Part shown: one piece after another, positions 1 through 7,703 of the stretch
How positions within the stretch are numbered: position 1 is the first letter of the stretch
How the letters are laid out: every line of letters starts with the position of its first letter
From: Thiomicrorhabdus heinhorstiae
GTDB lineage: Bacteria > Pseudomonadota > Gammaproteobacteria > Thiomicrospirales > Thiomicrospiraceae
DNA: 64,000 nucleotides
NCBI RefSeq assembly: GCF_013391765.2
Contig: NZ_JACBGI020000001.1
Coordinates: forward strand, 62,001 to 126,000
Direction of reading: 5' to 3'
The notes under the pieces: generated by a model
What the model saw: only the letters and a program-made list of their open reading frames with translations
Database searches by the model: none
What the model was told of the DNA's origin: nothing
Program-made: the position numbers and the translations under genes

Positions 1-2
1 GG

Positions 3-419
3 ATTCTGGCCGGGCAATTTTCGTGGACGGCGTTTTGGCTGTCTTTGACGGTATTTTTTCAGGTTAATAACCTGCTTTTATTGAATCAATTCCCCGACCG
101 ACTGGCAGATCGGCAAGTGGGTCGTTACAATGTGCTAATGCATTTGGGAAGTGCCCGAAGTTTGCAGATTTTTAAACTGTTTTTATGGGCTTCGTTTGTT
201 CCGGTTCTGGTCGTTGCCTATCTGGTGCAAATACCGCAATTACTGCTAAGTATGCTGCCAGCTTTGCTGTTATCGTTGCTGCTGCTACATCGTTTACGCG
301 ATTGGTCGGACGCTATGGAACAGCAGCAGATGCTGCCGGCTTTAGGGCTGAATGTCGCATTGGCGGTATCGACGCCATTACTGCTGGCAGGTGGATTTGC
401 GATAAATTTGCACTTTTGA
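3..419 (+). CDS. UbiA-family prenyltransferase, C-terminal part (5' end outside window)
   Basis: The reading frame is open from the window edge to the stop at 417-419, giving 138 residues of a longer membrane protein. The stretch NQFPDRLADRQVGR fits the second aspartate-rich motif of UbiA-type prenyltransferases (the MenA-like branch usually shows an NQFPD..AD..VGR pattern). Hydrophobic helices follow (LFLWASFVPVLVVAYLV, then a leucine-rich segment, then a last helix near the C terminus), as expected for the second half of this nine-helix family. Members attach isoprenoid chains to aromatic acceptors such as quinone precursors; the acceptor cannot be told from this fragment. A TTG codon at 45 lies inside the gene and is not its start. 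Confidence 0.7.
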   Translation: MLAGQFSWTAFWLSLTVFFQVNNLLLLNQFPDRLADRQVGRYNVLMHLGSARSLQIFKLFLWASFVPVLVVAYLVQIPQLLLSMLPALLLSLLLLHRLRDWSDAMEQQQMLPALGLNVALAVSTPLLLAGGFAINLHF

Positions 420-481
420 GGTCGGTTTATTGGCTAAACTCGGATGCACTATTCTTTTTAAATAGATAGATGGAAAACACA

Positions 482-1369
482 ATGGCTGGATTGACTCTCA
501 TGGAGTGCGTCGGAAATACGCCTCTGGTCAGATTACAAAGAATGGTAACAACCGGCAGTCAAGTGCTGGTTAAACTGGAAGGCAATAATCCTGCCGGATC
601 GGTAAAAGATCGTCCGGCGCTCTATATGATCAATCAGGCCGAAGCGCGCGGTGATATCCAACCCGGCGATACTCTGATTGAAGCGACCAGCGGCAATACG
701 GGTATCGCGCTTGCCATGGCGGCTGCGATGAAGGGCTATAAGATGAAATTGATTATGCCCGATAATATGAGCATGGAGCGCAAAGCGGCAATGGCCGCTT
801 ATGGAGCAGAATTGATTACGGTTTCCAAACAGAACGGAATGGAAGGCGCGCGCGACCTTGCGGAAAAAATGGTCGCTGCCGGTGAAGGTTTTATGCTTGA
901 CCAGTTTGCTAACCCGGATAACCCTTTGGCGCATTATCATTCCACCGGCCCGGAAATTTGGCGTGATACTGAAGGCAAAGTGACTCATTTCGTCAGTGCC
1001 ATGGGAACCACCGGAACCATTATGGGTACCTCGATGTATCTGAAAGAGCAAAACCCGGAAGTGCAGATTGTCGGTGTTCAGCCAGAGGAAGGGGCGGCAA
1101 TTCCAGGAATTCGTCGTTGGCCGACCGAATATATGCCTAAAATTTATCAATCCACGCGGGTGGATCGTATCATCGATATGTCGCAACAGTTGGCGGAATC
1201 GACTATGCGTGATTTGGCGAAAATCGAAGGGATTTTCGGAGGGGTTTCTTCGGGTGGAGCAGTTGCTGCAGCTTTGAAGCTGGCCAATGAAATTGAAGAT
1301 GCGCTGATTGTCACGATAATCTGCGATCGCGGAGACCGTTATCTTTCAACCGGTGTTTACGGAGCTTAA
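482..1369 (+). CDS. cysM: Cysteine synthase B (O-acetylserine sulfhydrylase B)
   Basis: This is a fold-type II PLP enzyme that makes cysteine from O-acetylserine and sulfide or thiosulfate in the cytoplasm. It contains the family block VGNTPLVRLQRM at the N terminus, the PLP lysine in NPAGSVKDRPA (residue 42 from this start), the phosphate-binding loop TSGNTGIALA, and a C terminus ending CDRGDRYLSTGVY. Length (295 aa) matches CysM rather than longer CysK forms. An in-frame ATG at 470 is the other candidate start; I prefer 482 because GGAA lies about six bases before it and the N terminus then lines up with E. coli CysM. It is followed two bases later by the CYTH gene, so they are probably co-transcribed. 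Confidence 0.93.
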   Translation: MAGLTLMECVGNTPLVRLQRMVTTGSQVLVKLEGNNPAGSVKDRPALYMINQAEARGDIQPGDTLIEATSGNTGIALAMAAAMKGYKMKLIMPDNMSMERKAAMAAYGAELITVSKQNGMEGARDLAEKMVAAGEGFMLDQFANPDNPLAHYHSTGPEIWRDTEGKVTHFVSAMGTTGTIMGTSMYLKEQNPEVQIVGVQPEEGAAIPGIRRWPTEYMPKIYQSTRVDRIIDMSQQLAESTMRDLAKIEGIFGGVSSGGAVAAALKLANEIEDALIVTIICDRGDRYLSTGVYGA

Positions 1370-1371
1370 GT

Positions 1372-1875
1372 GTGGCTAGAGAAATCGAACGTAAATATCT
1401 GGTTCAGGGTGATTCATGGAAAGCATTGTCACGTAAACAGACACATTTTGCACAAGGCTATTTAAACGACCTGGTTGATTGCCAAAGCCGCAGTTCGGTG
1501 CGGGTACGTATCGAAGGCGAAAAAGCCAATCTCAATATCAAGAGCCTGGAAATCGGTTTAAGCCGCGACGAATATGAGTATGAGATTCCGTTAGCGGACG
1601 GCGAAAAGATGTTGAAAACCCTGGCTGTCGGCCCGGTGATCGAAAAAATTCGTTATTTAGTCGATTTTGCAGGCAGAACTTGGGAAATCGATGAATTTTT
1701 AGGTGATAATCAAGGGTTGATTGTGGCTGAAGTTGAGCTTGAATCCGAAACGGATCAGGTTGAGTTGCCGGAGTGGGTCGGTCAAGAAGTGACGCATCTG
1801 GCACGCTATTACAATATTAGTTTGAGTAAAACCCCGTTTAATCAATGGAGTGATGATGAAAAATTACCAGCTTAA
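1372..1875 (+). CDS. CYTH-domain protein (triphosphate tunnel metalloenzyme family)
   Basis: A 167-residue protein with a GTG start two bases after the cysM stop. It begins REIERKYLV, the EXEXK-type signature of CYTH/triphosphate tunnel enzymes, and carries further charged strands (SVRVRIEGEKANLNIK, EYEYEIPLADGEK, WEIDEFLGDNQGLIVAEVELESE) that line the tunnel in this family. Small bacterial members are mostly inorganic triphosphatases; adenylate cyclase (CyaB) is the other known activity. I infer triphosphatase activity from size and the simple single-domain layout. Its last 20 bases overlap the start of the TolC-family gene, which suggests translational coupling. Confidence 0.85.
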   Translation: MAREIERKYLVQGDSWKALSRKQTHFAQGYLNDLVDCQSRSSVRVRIEGEKANLNIKSLEIGLSRDEYEYEIPLADGEKMLKTLAVGPVIEKIRYLVDFAGRTWEIDEFLGDNQGLIVAEVELESETDQVELPEWVGQEVTHLARYYNISLSKTPFNQWSDDEKLPA

Positions 1876-3196
1876 ACCCGTTTTAAAATCCCTTGGTCTG
1901 GCGGGACTGTTATTTGCGGTTCAACCGGTTCAAGCCGCTCCGGCCATGGGGTTAATGGATATCTACCGCCTGGCTGAAAGTCATGATGCGACTCTGGCTC
2001 AGGCCTATGCGCAATATCGTTCCGATGAGGAGTCGATCCAGGCGGCAAAAGGGGCGCTTTATCCGCAAATCGCTGCCGGCGGAAATTATTCGGTAACCGA
2101 TAGTTCAATCGATACCGTTGACGTTCACGCTTCGGACATTTCATTGACGTTGAATCAGGCGATCTATCAGCGCGAAGCCTGGGCGCGTTACGATCAGGCC
2201 AAATATGTGCAGCAGAGCTCGAAGTATGCTTTGCAGAATACGCAGCAGGATTTGATTTTGCGCGTGACTGAAGCCTATTTTACCGTACTGTTGGCGCAAC
2301 AGAATCTGTCATTGTTTAAAGCAAAAGAAGAAGCGGATAAAACGCAGTTGGAAAGTGCCCAGGCTTCGGCGGAAGTCGGACTTTCAAGTCGTGTGGATGT
2401 GCTTCAGGCACAATCCAGCTATGACTTGTCGCGCTCAGATCGCATCAATGCCGAGAATACGCTGGATAATTCGATCGAGCAGCTGGCAAAATTAATCGGC
2501 CGAAGCGTTCCAAGTTTGAAATCTTTAGACATGCAAACCGCTTTGCCGAAGATGGATTGGAATCTGGATAATCTTCAACAGAAGGCGGAGCAGCAGAATT
2601 TTTCGGTAAAGCAGGCCGAATCTCAGGTTCGCGTTGCCGAACAGGAAGTCGAAGCGCAAAAATCCGGGCACTGGCCGGTAGTTTCTTTGCAGGCGAAATG
2701 GACCGATGCCAACTATTCGGATTACAAAGCCGCAGCGACTTATAGAGACAGCACTCAAGCCAGCATCGGTGTGAATGTGAATATGCCGATTTACAGCGGT
2801 GGAACGGTCAGTTCTCAGGTGAGTTCTGCACGTTATCAGTCAGAAGTTGCTAAAGAAGCATTGCGTGAGAGTCGCGATCAGGCGCGTTTGAACGCACGTT
2901 TACAAGGCCGTAATCTGGAACGTGGCATCAGTTTGATCTCTGCATTGCGTGAAGCGGTTAAGTCGAATGACGCTTTCCTGGAAGCGGCTGAAGAGGGTTA
3001 TAAGGTCGGTCTGAATAACCTTCTTGAAGTTTTGACGGCAAGATCCAATCAATACAGTGCCCGTTCTAATCTCTTGGAAGCCGTACATAATCAGGTTTTG
3101 AACCAGCTGCGACTGGACTCGACTCTGGGCGAGTTGGATACGGAAGACTTGAAACGTTTCGATGCCTTGTTGCAAGCGCCACCGATCGAAAATTAA
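1856..3196 (+). CDS. TolC-family outer membrane efflux protein
   Basis: A 446-residue protein with a Sec signal peptide (hydrophobic LGLAGLLFAV, probable cleavage after VQA) and two OEP-type repeats rich in long alpha-helical coiled-coil segments. The order is that of TolC: helices with many Ala, Gln and Glu, short beta segments (SDISLTLNQAIYQREAW and SIGVNVNMPIYSGG) and a conserved VGLSSRVDVLQAQ/VGLNNLLEVLTAR pair of internal-repeat motifs. TolC proteins form the trimeric outer-membrane duct of type I secretion and tripartite efflux systems. No adaptor or inner-membrane pump is adjacent, so its partners must be elsewhere. The start is ATG 1856, five bases after GGAG; GTG 1850 and ATG 1853 are also in frame. 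Confidence 0.9.
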   Translation: MKNYQLKPVLKSLGLAGLLFAVQPVQAAPAMGLMDIYRLAESHDATLAQAYAQYRSDEESIQAAKGALYPQIAAGGNYSVTDSSIDTVDVHASDISLTLNQAIYQREAWARYDQAKYVQQSSKYALQNTQQDLILRVTEAYFTVLLAQQNLSLFKAKEEADKTQLESAQASAEVGLSSRVDVLQAQSSYDLSRSDRINAENTLDNSIEQLAKLIGRSVPSLKSLDMQTALPKMDWNLDNLQQKAEQQNFSVKQAESQVRVAEQEVEAQKSGHWPVVSLQAKWTDANYSDYKAAATYRDSTQASIGVNVNMPIYSGGTVSSQVSSARYQSEVAKEALRESRDQARLNARLQGRNLERGISLISALREAVKSNDAFLEAAEEGYKVGLNNLLEVLTARSNQYSARSNLLEAVHNQVLNQLRLDSTLGELDTEDLKRFDALLQAPPIEN

Positions 3197-3238
3197 GTTT
3201 AAGCATCATTGAAAAACGTCTTTCACTCTTTATCTGAA

Positions 3239-4756
3239 ATGGGAAAAAGTCGCCGCAACTGTGTGAAAACAGGTGCGGCGTTGCTGTTTTCGCCGGCCTT
3301 GCTTTCTTTAAATGGTTGTCAGAATTCAGATAATGCCATCAAAATTGGGGTAACCTCCCGGCCGAGAATGTTGGATCCGCGCAAGGCAACCGATGCCTTA
3401 TCAAGTAGAATAAATCGCCTGATCTACCGCAGTTTGATCGATTTTGACGAACGTTTTGCTCCGGTTGCCGATCTGGCGACCTGGGAAGAGATTGATCCAC
3501 TGCATTACCGTTTCACTTTGCTGGAACAACCGATTTTTCACCATGGCAAAAAATTGAGCTCGGAAGATGTCGTCGCAACCTACAAAAGTCTGTTGGATAA
3601 AGTCTTCGGGTCTGCGCACCGTGGTTCCCTAAAAGGCATACTTGAAGTGACGGCTGTGGATGAAACACGGATCGATTTCTTTCTGTCCGAGCCTGATCCA
3701 TTGTTTGTCGGACGCTTGGTGATTGGGATTCTGCCGGCCGACCTGATTGAACAAAATCATCCTTTTCCTCAAAAGCCGGTAGGGTGCGGTGCCTGCGAGT
3801 TCGTCTTTTTTAATGAACAAAAATTGATCTTGAGCAGGCAGAACGATCACACCGAGTTGCATTTTATTCCGGTTAAAGACAGCACGGTTCGCGTGTTGAA
3901 GCTTCGCAAGGGGGAACTGGATCTGGTGCAGAACGATCTGTCGCCGGAATTGGTGAACTATTGTCAACAGCAGGATGTTTTACGGGTACAGTGGCATAAC
4001 GGTACCAATTTCGGTTATGTCGGTTTCAATTTCGATGACCCTTATCTGCGGCAGCTGCCGCTGCGCGAGGCGATTGCGCATGCGATTGATCGTCCGGCAA
4101 TTATTGAAGCGATGTTTGCCGGGCATGCACGTTTGGCACAGAGCATTCTGACTCCGCAACACTGGTGTGGCTTGCATACCGAAGACCGTTATAATTACGA
4201 TCCGAATAAAGCCAAGGCGCTGCTTAAGCAGGTGCAGACTCCAGACGGTGGAATGCTTGAAGGAGAAATCGAATTAAGTTACAAAACCTCGAATGATCCG
4301 ACCAGAATCCGCTTGGCGACCATCTATCAGGATCAATTGAAAGAGGTCGGCATCCATTTAAATATTCAGAGCTATGATTGGGGAACCTTCTATAACGATA
4401 TCAAGCAAGGACGCTTCCAACTGTACAGTCTGGCTTGGGTCGGGGTGAAAAGCCCGGATATTTTTCAGTATGTATTCGATTCTGCGGCGATTCCGCCGAA
4501 AGGGGCTAATCGCGGTCGTTATCGTGATAAGCAGACCGATCAGTTAATCCGCAAGGCGGCCGAGGCTTCTTCGATGGACGAGCAGGCAAAAATTTACCGC
4601 GAGTTACAGATGCGACTGTATGATGATCTGGCGGCGTTGCCGCTATGGTATGAAGATCAGTATGCCGTTTCTCGCAGTGATATTGAAGGCTATCGTTTAT
4701 ATCCGGACGGCCGTCTGGACGGTTTGCTGTTTGTTCGCAGAAGCACTGCGGTTTGA
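3239..4756 (+). CDS. ABC transporter substrate-binding lipoprotein, peptide/nickel type (SBP_bac_5)
   Basis: A 505-residue family 5 solute-binding protein (DppA/OppA/MppA class). It begins with SRRNCVK followed by a hydrophobic stretch and LNGC, so Cys27 is the likely lipidated residue; the double arginine looks like a Tat lipoprotein signal. The mature part shows family features: IGVTSRPRMLDPRKATD at the start, FHHGKKLSSEDVVATYKSL, YVGFNFDDPYLRQLPLREAIAHAIDR, and a C-terminal region ending in the ALPLWYEDQYAV block. A TTG at 3209 is an upstream alternative start; neither has a clear Shine-Dalgarno site. It is followed by an L,D-transpeptidase gene and two permeases, so the ligand could be murein peptides, but that is inference. 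Confidence 0.88.
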   Translation: MGKSRRNCVKTGAALLFSPALLSLNGCQNSDNAIKIGVTSRPRMLDPRKATDALSSRINRLIYRSLIDFDERFAPVADLATWEEIDPLHYRFTLLEQPIFHHGKKLSSEDVVATYKSLLDKVFGSAHRGSLKGILEVTAVDETRIDFFLSEPDPLFVGRLVIGILPADLIEQNHPFPQKPVGCGACEFVFFNEQKLILSRQNDHTELHFIPVKDSTVRVLKLRKGELDLVQNDLSPELVNYCQQQDVLRVQWHNGTNFGYVGFNFDDPYLRQLPLREAIAHAIDRPAIIEAMFAGHARLAQSILTPQHWCGLHTEDRYNYDPNKAKALLKQVQTPDGGMLEGEIELSYKTSNDPTRIRLATIYQDQLKEVGIHLNIQSYDWGTFYNDIKQGRFQLYSLAWVGVKSPDIFQYVFDSAAIPPKGANRGRYRDKQTDQLIRKAAEASSMDEQAKIYRELQMRLYDDLAALPLWYEDQYAVSRSDIEGYRLYPDGRLDGLLFVRRSTAV

Positions 4757-4769
4757 CAGAGGTAAGGTC

Positions 4770-5249
4770 ATGCGTATTCATGTGTCGATTACCGAGCAGG
4801 CTTTGCGTCTTTATCAAGGTGCGGATTTGGTTCGCGAATACTCTGTCAGCACGGCATTAAACGGTGTCGGTAACGAGAAAAACTCGGGACAAACTCCGCT
4901 TGGTAAGCACTTGATCAGAGCAAAAATCGGTACCGATCTGCCGAGTGGAGCGGTTTTGGTCGGACGGCGCTGGACCGGAGAAGTTTTGACCGAGGATTTG
5001 CAGAGAAGTGCGCCGCAAAGAGACTGGATATTAAGTCGTATTTTGTGGCTAAGCGGGATCGAGATTGGCTTTAACCGGCTTGGCAATTGCGATACGATGC
5101 AGCGTTATATCTATATTCACGGTACGCCGGACAGTGAACCTATGGGCGTGCCTTTGTCGCACGGCTGTATCCGGATGCGCAACCATGACGTGATTGATCT
5201 ATTTGATCGCGTCGAGCCTTTTACCGAAGTCAGTATTGAACTGAATTAA
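4770..5249 (+). CDS. L,D-transpeptidase (YkuD domain), no signal peptide
   Basis: A 159-residue protein that is almost only a YkuD domain. The catalytic block is intact: His117-Gly in YIHGTP and Ser130-His-Gly-Cys133-x-Arg135 in LSHGCIRMRN, with Cys133 the expected nucleophile. YkuD enzymes form 3-3 cross-links in peptidoglycan, attach lipoproteins to it, or trim murein peptides. Here no signal peptide or membrane segment is visible, unlike ErfK/YcfS-type enzymes, so either export is unusual or the enzyme acts on cytoplasmic murein fragments. It starts at ATG 4770 behind AGAGGTAA, 13 bases after the binding-protein stop, and sits inside an ABC peptide-transporter cluster. This supports a link to peptidoglycan turnover. 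Confidence 0.85.
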   Translation: MRIHVSITEQALRLYQGADLVREYSVSTALNGVGNEKNSGQTPLGKHLIRAKIGTDLPSGAVLVGRRWTGEVLTEDLQRSAPQRDWILSRILWLSGIEIGFNRLGNCDTMQRYIYIHGTPDSEPMGVPLSHGCIRMRNHDVIDLFDRVEPFTEVSIELN

Positions 5250-5323
5250 CGAGCTTTAGACGTGGTCTTTGAAAACCTTTATCTTCAACAATCGATTGTC
5301 GAAATTCGGCCAGAGGCTAAGTG

Positions 5324-6250
5324 ATGGCGTCTTATCTGTTGCGTCTGCTCGCTTCTATTTTGCTGGTCTCCTGGTTAGTCGGCAGTCTGGTTTTCTTTCT
5401 CATTCATATGGTTCCGGGGGATCCTGTCGCGGTCATGCTCGGCGATTGGGCGAGCCCGGCTGATGAGCAGGTTTTGCGTCGACAGCTCGGACTTGATCTG
5501 CCTATCTGGCAGCAGTACTGGAATTATTTGAGCGGTATTCTGTTTCACGGCGATTTCGGTCAATCGCTGTTCTATCAGCAGGCGGTCAGCGATCTGCTGG
5601 CACAACGTTTTCCAATGACGTTACAGCTGGCTTTAATGGCGCTAATGATCGCAGTGTTGATCGCTTTTCCCCTCGGGATTATCGCGGCCCTCAGATCGGG
5701 GCACTGGCCGGATCATCTCTCAATGACGGTATCGCTTATCGGGGTGTCGATTCCGAATTTCTGGCTAGGGCCGATGCTGATTCTACTGTTTTCGATCGGT
5801 TTGGCGTGGCTGCCGGTCAGCGGGGCCGATCAACCGCTGTCGTGGATTTTGCCGGCGATCACGCTTGGTACGGCTTTGGCAGCTATCCTTGCCAGGATGT
5901 TACGGGCCTCTTTGCTTGAGGTCTTGCATGAAGATTATATTCGTACAGCGCGTGCTAAAGGTTTGTCCTCCAAATGGGTTTACGGCAAACATGCGCTTTT
6001 AAATGCTTTGCTGCCGGTGGTAACGATTCTCGGATTACAACTTGGCACTCTGTTAGGAGGGGCGGTGATTACCGAAGTGGTATTCGACTGGCCCGGTTTA
6101 GGGCAGCTGTTGGTGGAATCGATTCAACGTCGTGACTATCCGGTCGTGCAGGCGTGCATTCTGGTGGTGAGTATTGCCTACATTACCATTAACGGTTTGA
6201 CCGAACTGGTGTATGCGTGGTTGGATCCAAGAATTCGGGTGGCGCAGTAA
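5324..6250 (+). CDS. ABC transporter permease, DppB/OppB type
   Basis: A 308-residue inner-membrane permease with six predicted helices. The N terminus (LLRLLASILLVSWLVGSLVFFLIHMVPGDP) has the typical first helix and PGDP motif of the DppB/OppB class, followed by the conserved LGLDLPIWQQYWNYL periplasmic stretch. The cytoplasmic EAA loop is present (EDYIRTARAKGLS), which docks on the ATPase. GTG 5321 is the adjacent alternative start; ATG 5324 follows AGAGGC. The next gene begins inside its stop codon. No ABC ATPase gene is near, so this pair must borrow an ATPase encoded elsewhere. Confidence 0.9.
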   Translation: MASYLLRLLASILLVSWLVGSLVFFLIHMVPGDPVAVMLGDWASPADEQVLRRQLGLDLPIWQQYWNYLSGILFHGDFGQSLFYQQAVSDLLAQRFPMTLQLALMALMIAVLIAFPLGIIAALRSGHWPDHLSMTVSLIGVSIPNFWLGPMLILLFSIGLAWLPVSGADQPLSWILPAITLGTALAAILARMLRASLLEVLHEDYIRTARAKGLSSKWVYGKHALLNALLPVVTILGLQLGTLLGGAVITEVVFDWPGLGQLLVESIQRRDYPVVQACILVVSIAYITINGLTELVYAWLDPRIRVAQ

Positions 6251-7053
6251 TGTTAAGAAAATTCAGCTATCTTATTATTGCTGCCTGGGTTTTATTAGCT
6301 CTGTTCGGTTTCGCCATAGGGCCATCAGCGAATGAAGTGAATCTGAATGCATTCCTGCAGGCGCCTTCTTCTCAAGCGTTTCTCGGAACCGACGAACTCG
6401 GACGCTCGGTTTGGCAACGGCTGATATTAGGCGCACAAACGTCATTTTTAGTCGCTGCTGGTGTAGTGTTTTTTTCCTCGATTATCGGCACCGCTATCGG
6501 TATTTACAGTGGTTATACCGGTGGCTGGGTCGACCGCATCGTCACTAAAATTATTGATGTTTTTCTGGCGTTTCCCGGCCTGCTGCTGGCGATTGCTTTG
6601 GCGGCAGTACTCGGACCGGGAATCGAGAATGTGGTTCTGGCGCTGGTTGTCGTCGGCTGGGTTGGCTATGCCCGTCTGGCGCGTGCGCAAACGTTAAGCC
6701 TGCGACATCGCGAACATATTATGGCCGCCAAGGTCTTGGCGGTTCCGCAGTGGCGTATTTTTGGACGGCATATTTTGCCGTTGCTGCTGGCGCCTCTCGG
6801 CGTAGAAGCGACTTTCGGAATTGCCGGAGCGGTCATTTCCGAAGCCGGTCTATCCTTTCTCGGCTTGGGAGTCCAGCCGCCGGATGCTTCCTGGGGGAAC
6901 ATGATTAAAGAAGGAACCCGCTATTTACTGGTAGCGCCGCATCTGGTTCTGGCACCCGGATTGGCGTTAATGCTGGTGGTGCTGGCGGTGAATTTAATTG
7001 GTGACGAATGGCGCGATCGTCTGGATGTTCGCCAGCGAACTCGCGGACACTGA
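6250..7053 (+). CDS. ABC transporter permease, DppC/OppC type
   Basis: A 267-residue partner of the preceding permease. It has an N-terminal membrane helix, the LGTDELGRSVWQRLILGAQTS block diagnostic of DppC/OppC (usually GTDxxGRD), further helices, and an EAA loop (HIMAAKVLAVPQWRIFGRHILP). The C-terminal GLSFLGLGVQPPDASWGNMI stretch is the standard family ending. Its ATG overlaps the stop of the upstream permease (TAATG), so translation is probably coupled. Together they form the membrane channel of a peptide-type importer. The downstream gene is on the other strand, so the operon ends here without ATPase genes. Confidence 0.9.
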   Translation: MLRKFSYLIIAAWVLLALFGFAIGPSANEVNLNAFLQAPSSQAFLGTDELGRSVWQRLILGAQTSFLVAAGVVFFSSIIGTAIGIYSGYTGGWVDRIVTKIIDVFLAFPGLLLAIALAAVLGPGIENVVLALVVVGWVGYARLARAQTLSLRHREHIMAAKVLAVPQWRIFGRHILPLLLAPLGVEATFGIAGAVISEAGLSFLGLGVQPPDASWGNMIKEGTRYLLVAPHLVLAPGLALMLVVLAVNLIGDEWRDRLDVRQRTRGH

Positions 7054-7073
7054 TTCGCGGTATTCTTAAAACA

Positions 7074-7520
7074 TTAGGGATCAAGCCATTCGACAGTATC
7101 ATCGATTTTGATTTCGCCTGAAAGAATCACTCGGCACCGAGCGCCACCGCGCCAATCAGGAAATAGAGCACGTTTCAAACCGGAACAGAGTTTTTCCATA
7201 CGTCCGCAGGGATCGGTTTCCTCGGTCACTTCCAGAAGAGCGGCACCGATTTTGAGCTGTCGTCCAATATCTTCCTTATCGAATTGAATATCGTCTATCA
7301 GCAGGTTTGCGCGCCTTTCCTGCCATGGAAGATCGGGACAACCGGCTTCTCGACAGGCTTTCTGCCAGGATTTGAGCGATAAAATCGTTACCGCTGTGTT
7401 GATGTCCTGATTGCCTCTATAATCATTCAATCCATTCATAAGCTGCAGCTTAGCCTGCGCGTGAAGTTGAATATCGCCACGCGATTTTTGGTGGGTCGCT
7501 ATGCCAAGTAACTTAGCCAT
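7074..7520 (-). CDS. MOSC-domain protein
   Basis: A 148-residue protein matching a stand-alone MOSC domain (molybdenum cofactor sulfurase C-terminal type): VTILSLKSWQKACREAG, WQERRANLLIDDI, LKIGAALLEVTEETDPCGRME and the C-terminal WRGGARCRVILSGEIKIDD follow the YiiM/MOSC pattern, including the conserved cysteine in DPCGRM. MOSC domains handle sulfur or bind the molybdenum cofactor; YiiM-type proteins detoxify hydroxylated base analogues. The precise role here is not known. It is the only gene on its strand between the ABC permease and nagZ, with a GAGAAAGAG ribosome site before the ATG. Confidence 0.83.
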   Translation of the reverse strand: MAKLLGIATHQKSRGDIQLHAQAKLQLMNGLNDYRGNQDINTAVTILSLKSWQKACREAGCPDLPWQERRANLLIDDIQFDKEDIGRQLKIGAALLEVTEETDPCGRMEKLCSGLKRALFPDWRGGARCRVILSGEIKIDDTVEWLDP

Positions 7521-7703
7521 GTCTCTTTCTCGGGATGGTGGGGGCAGGCTGTTATGTTTGCAGGCTATTTAGTATATGATATGCCGAACTCTTAACAGCG
7601 AAGCGATTTGAGGTTTTAAAAAGCAGTTTACCATTTCGTTAATATATAGCGAACGGGTTTATTTGCTAGAGATTTCAGATCGTGATTGAAAGGAATCGAT
7701 TAC

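Noticed and set aside
533-1186. A 217-codon open frame on the minus strand inside cysM
   Set aside because: It lies fully opposite a clear PLP enzyme, has no ribosome site and no recognisable protein pattern; it is a by-product of codon use.
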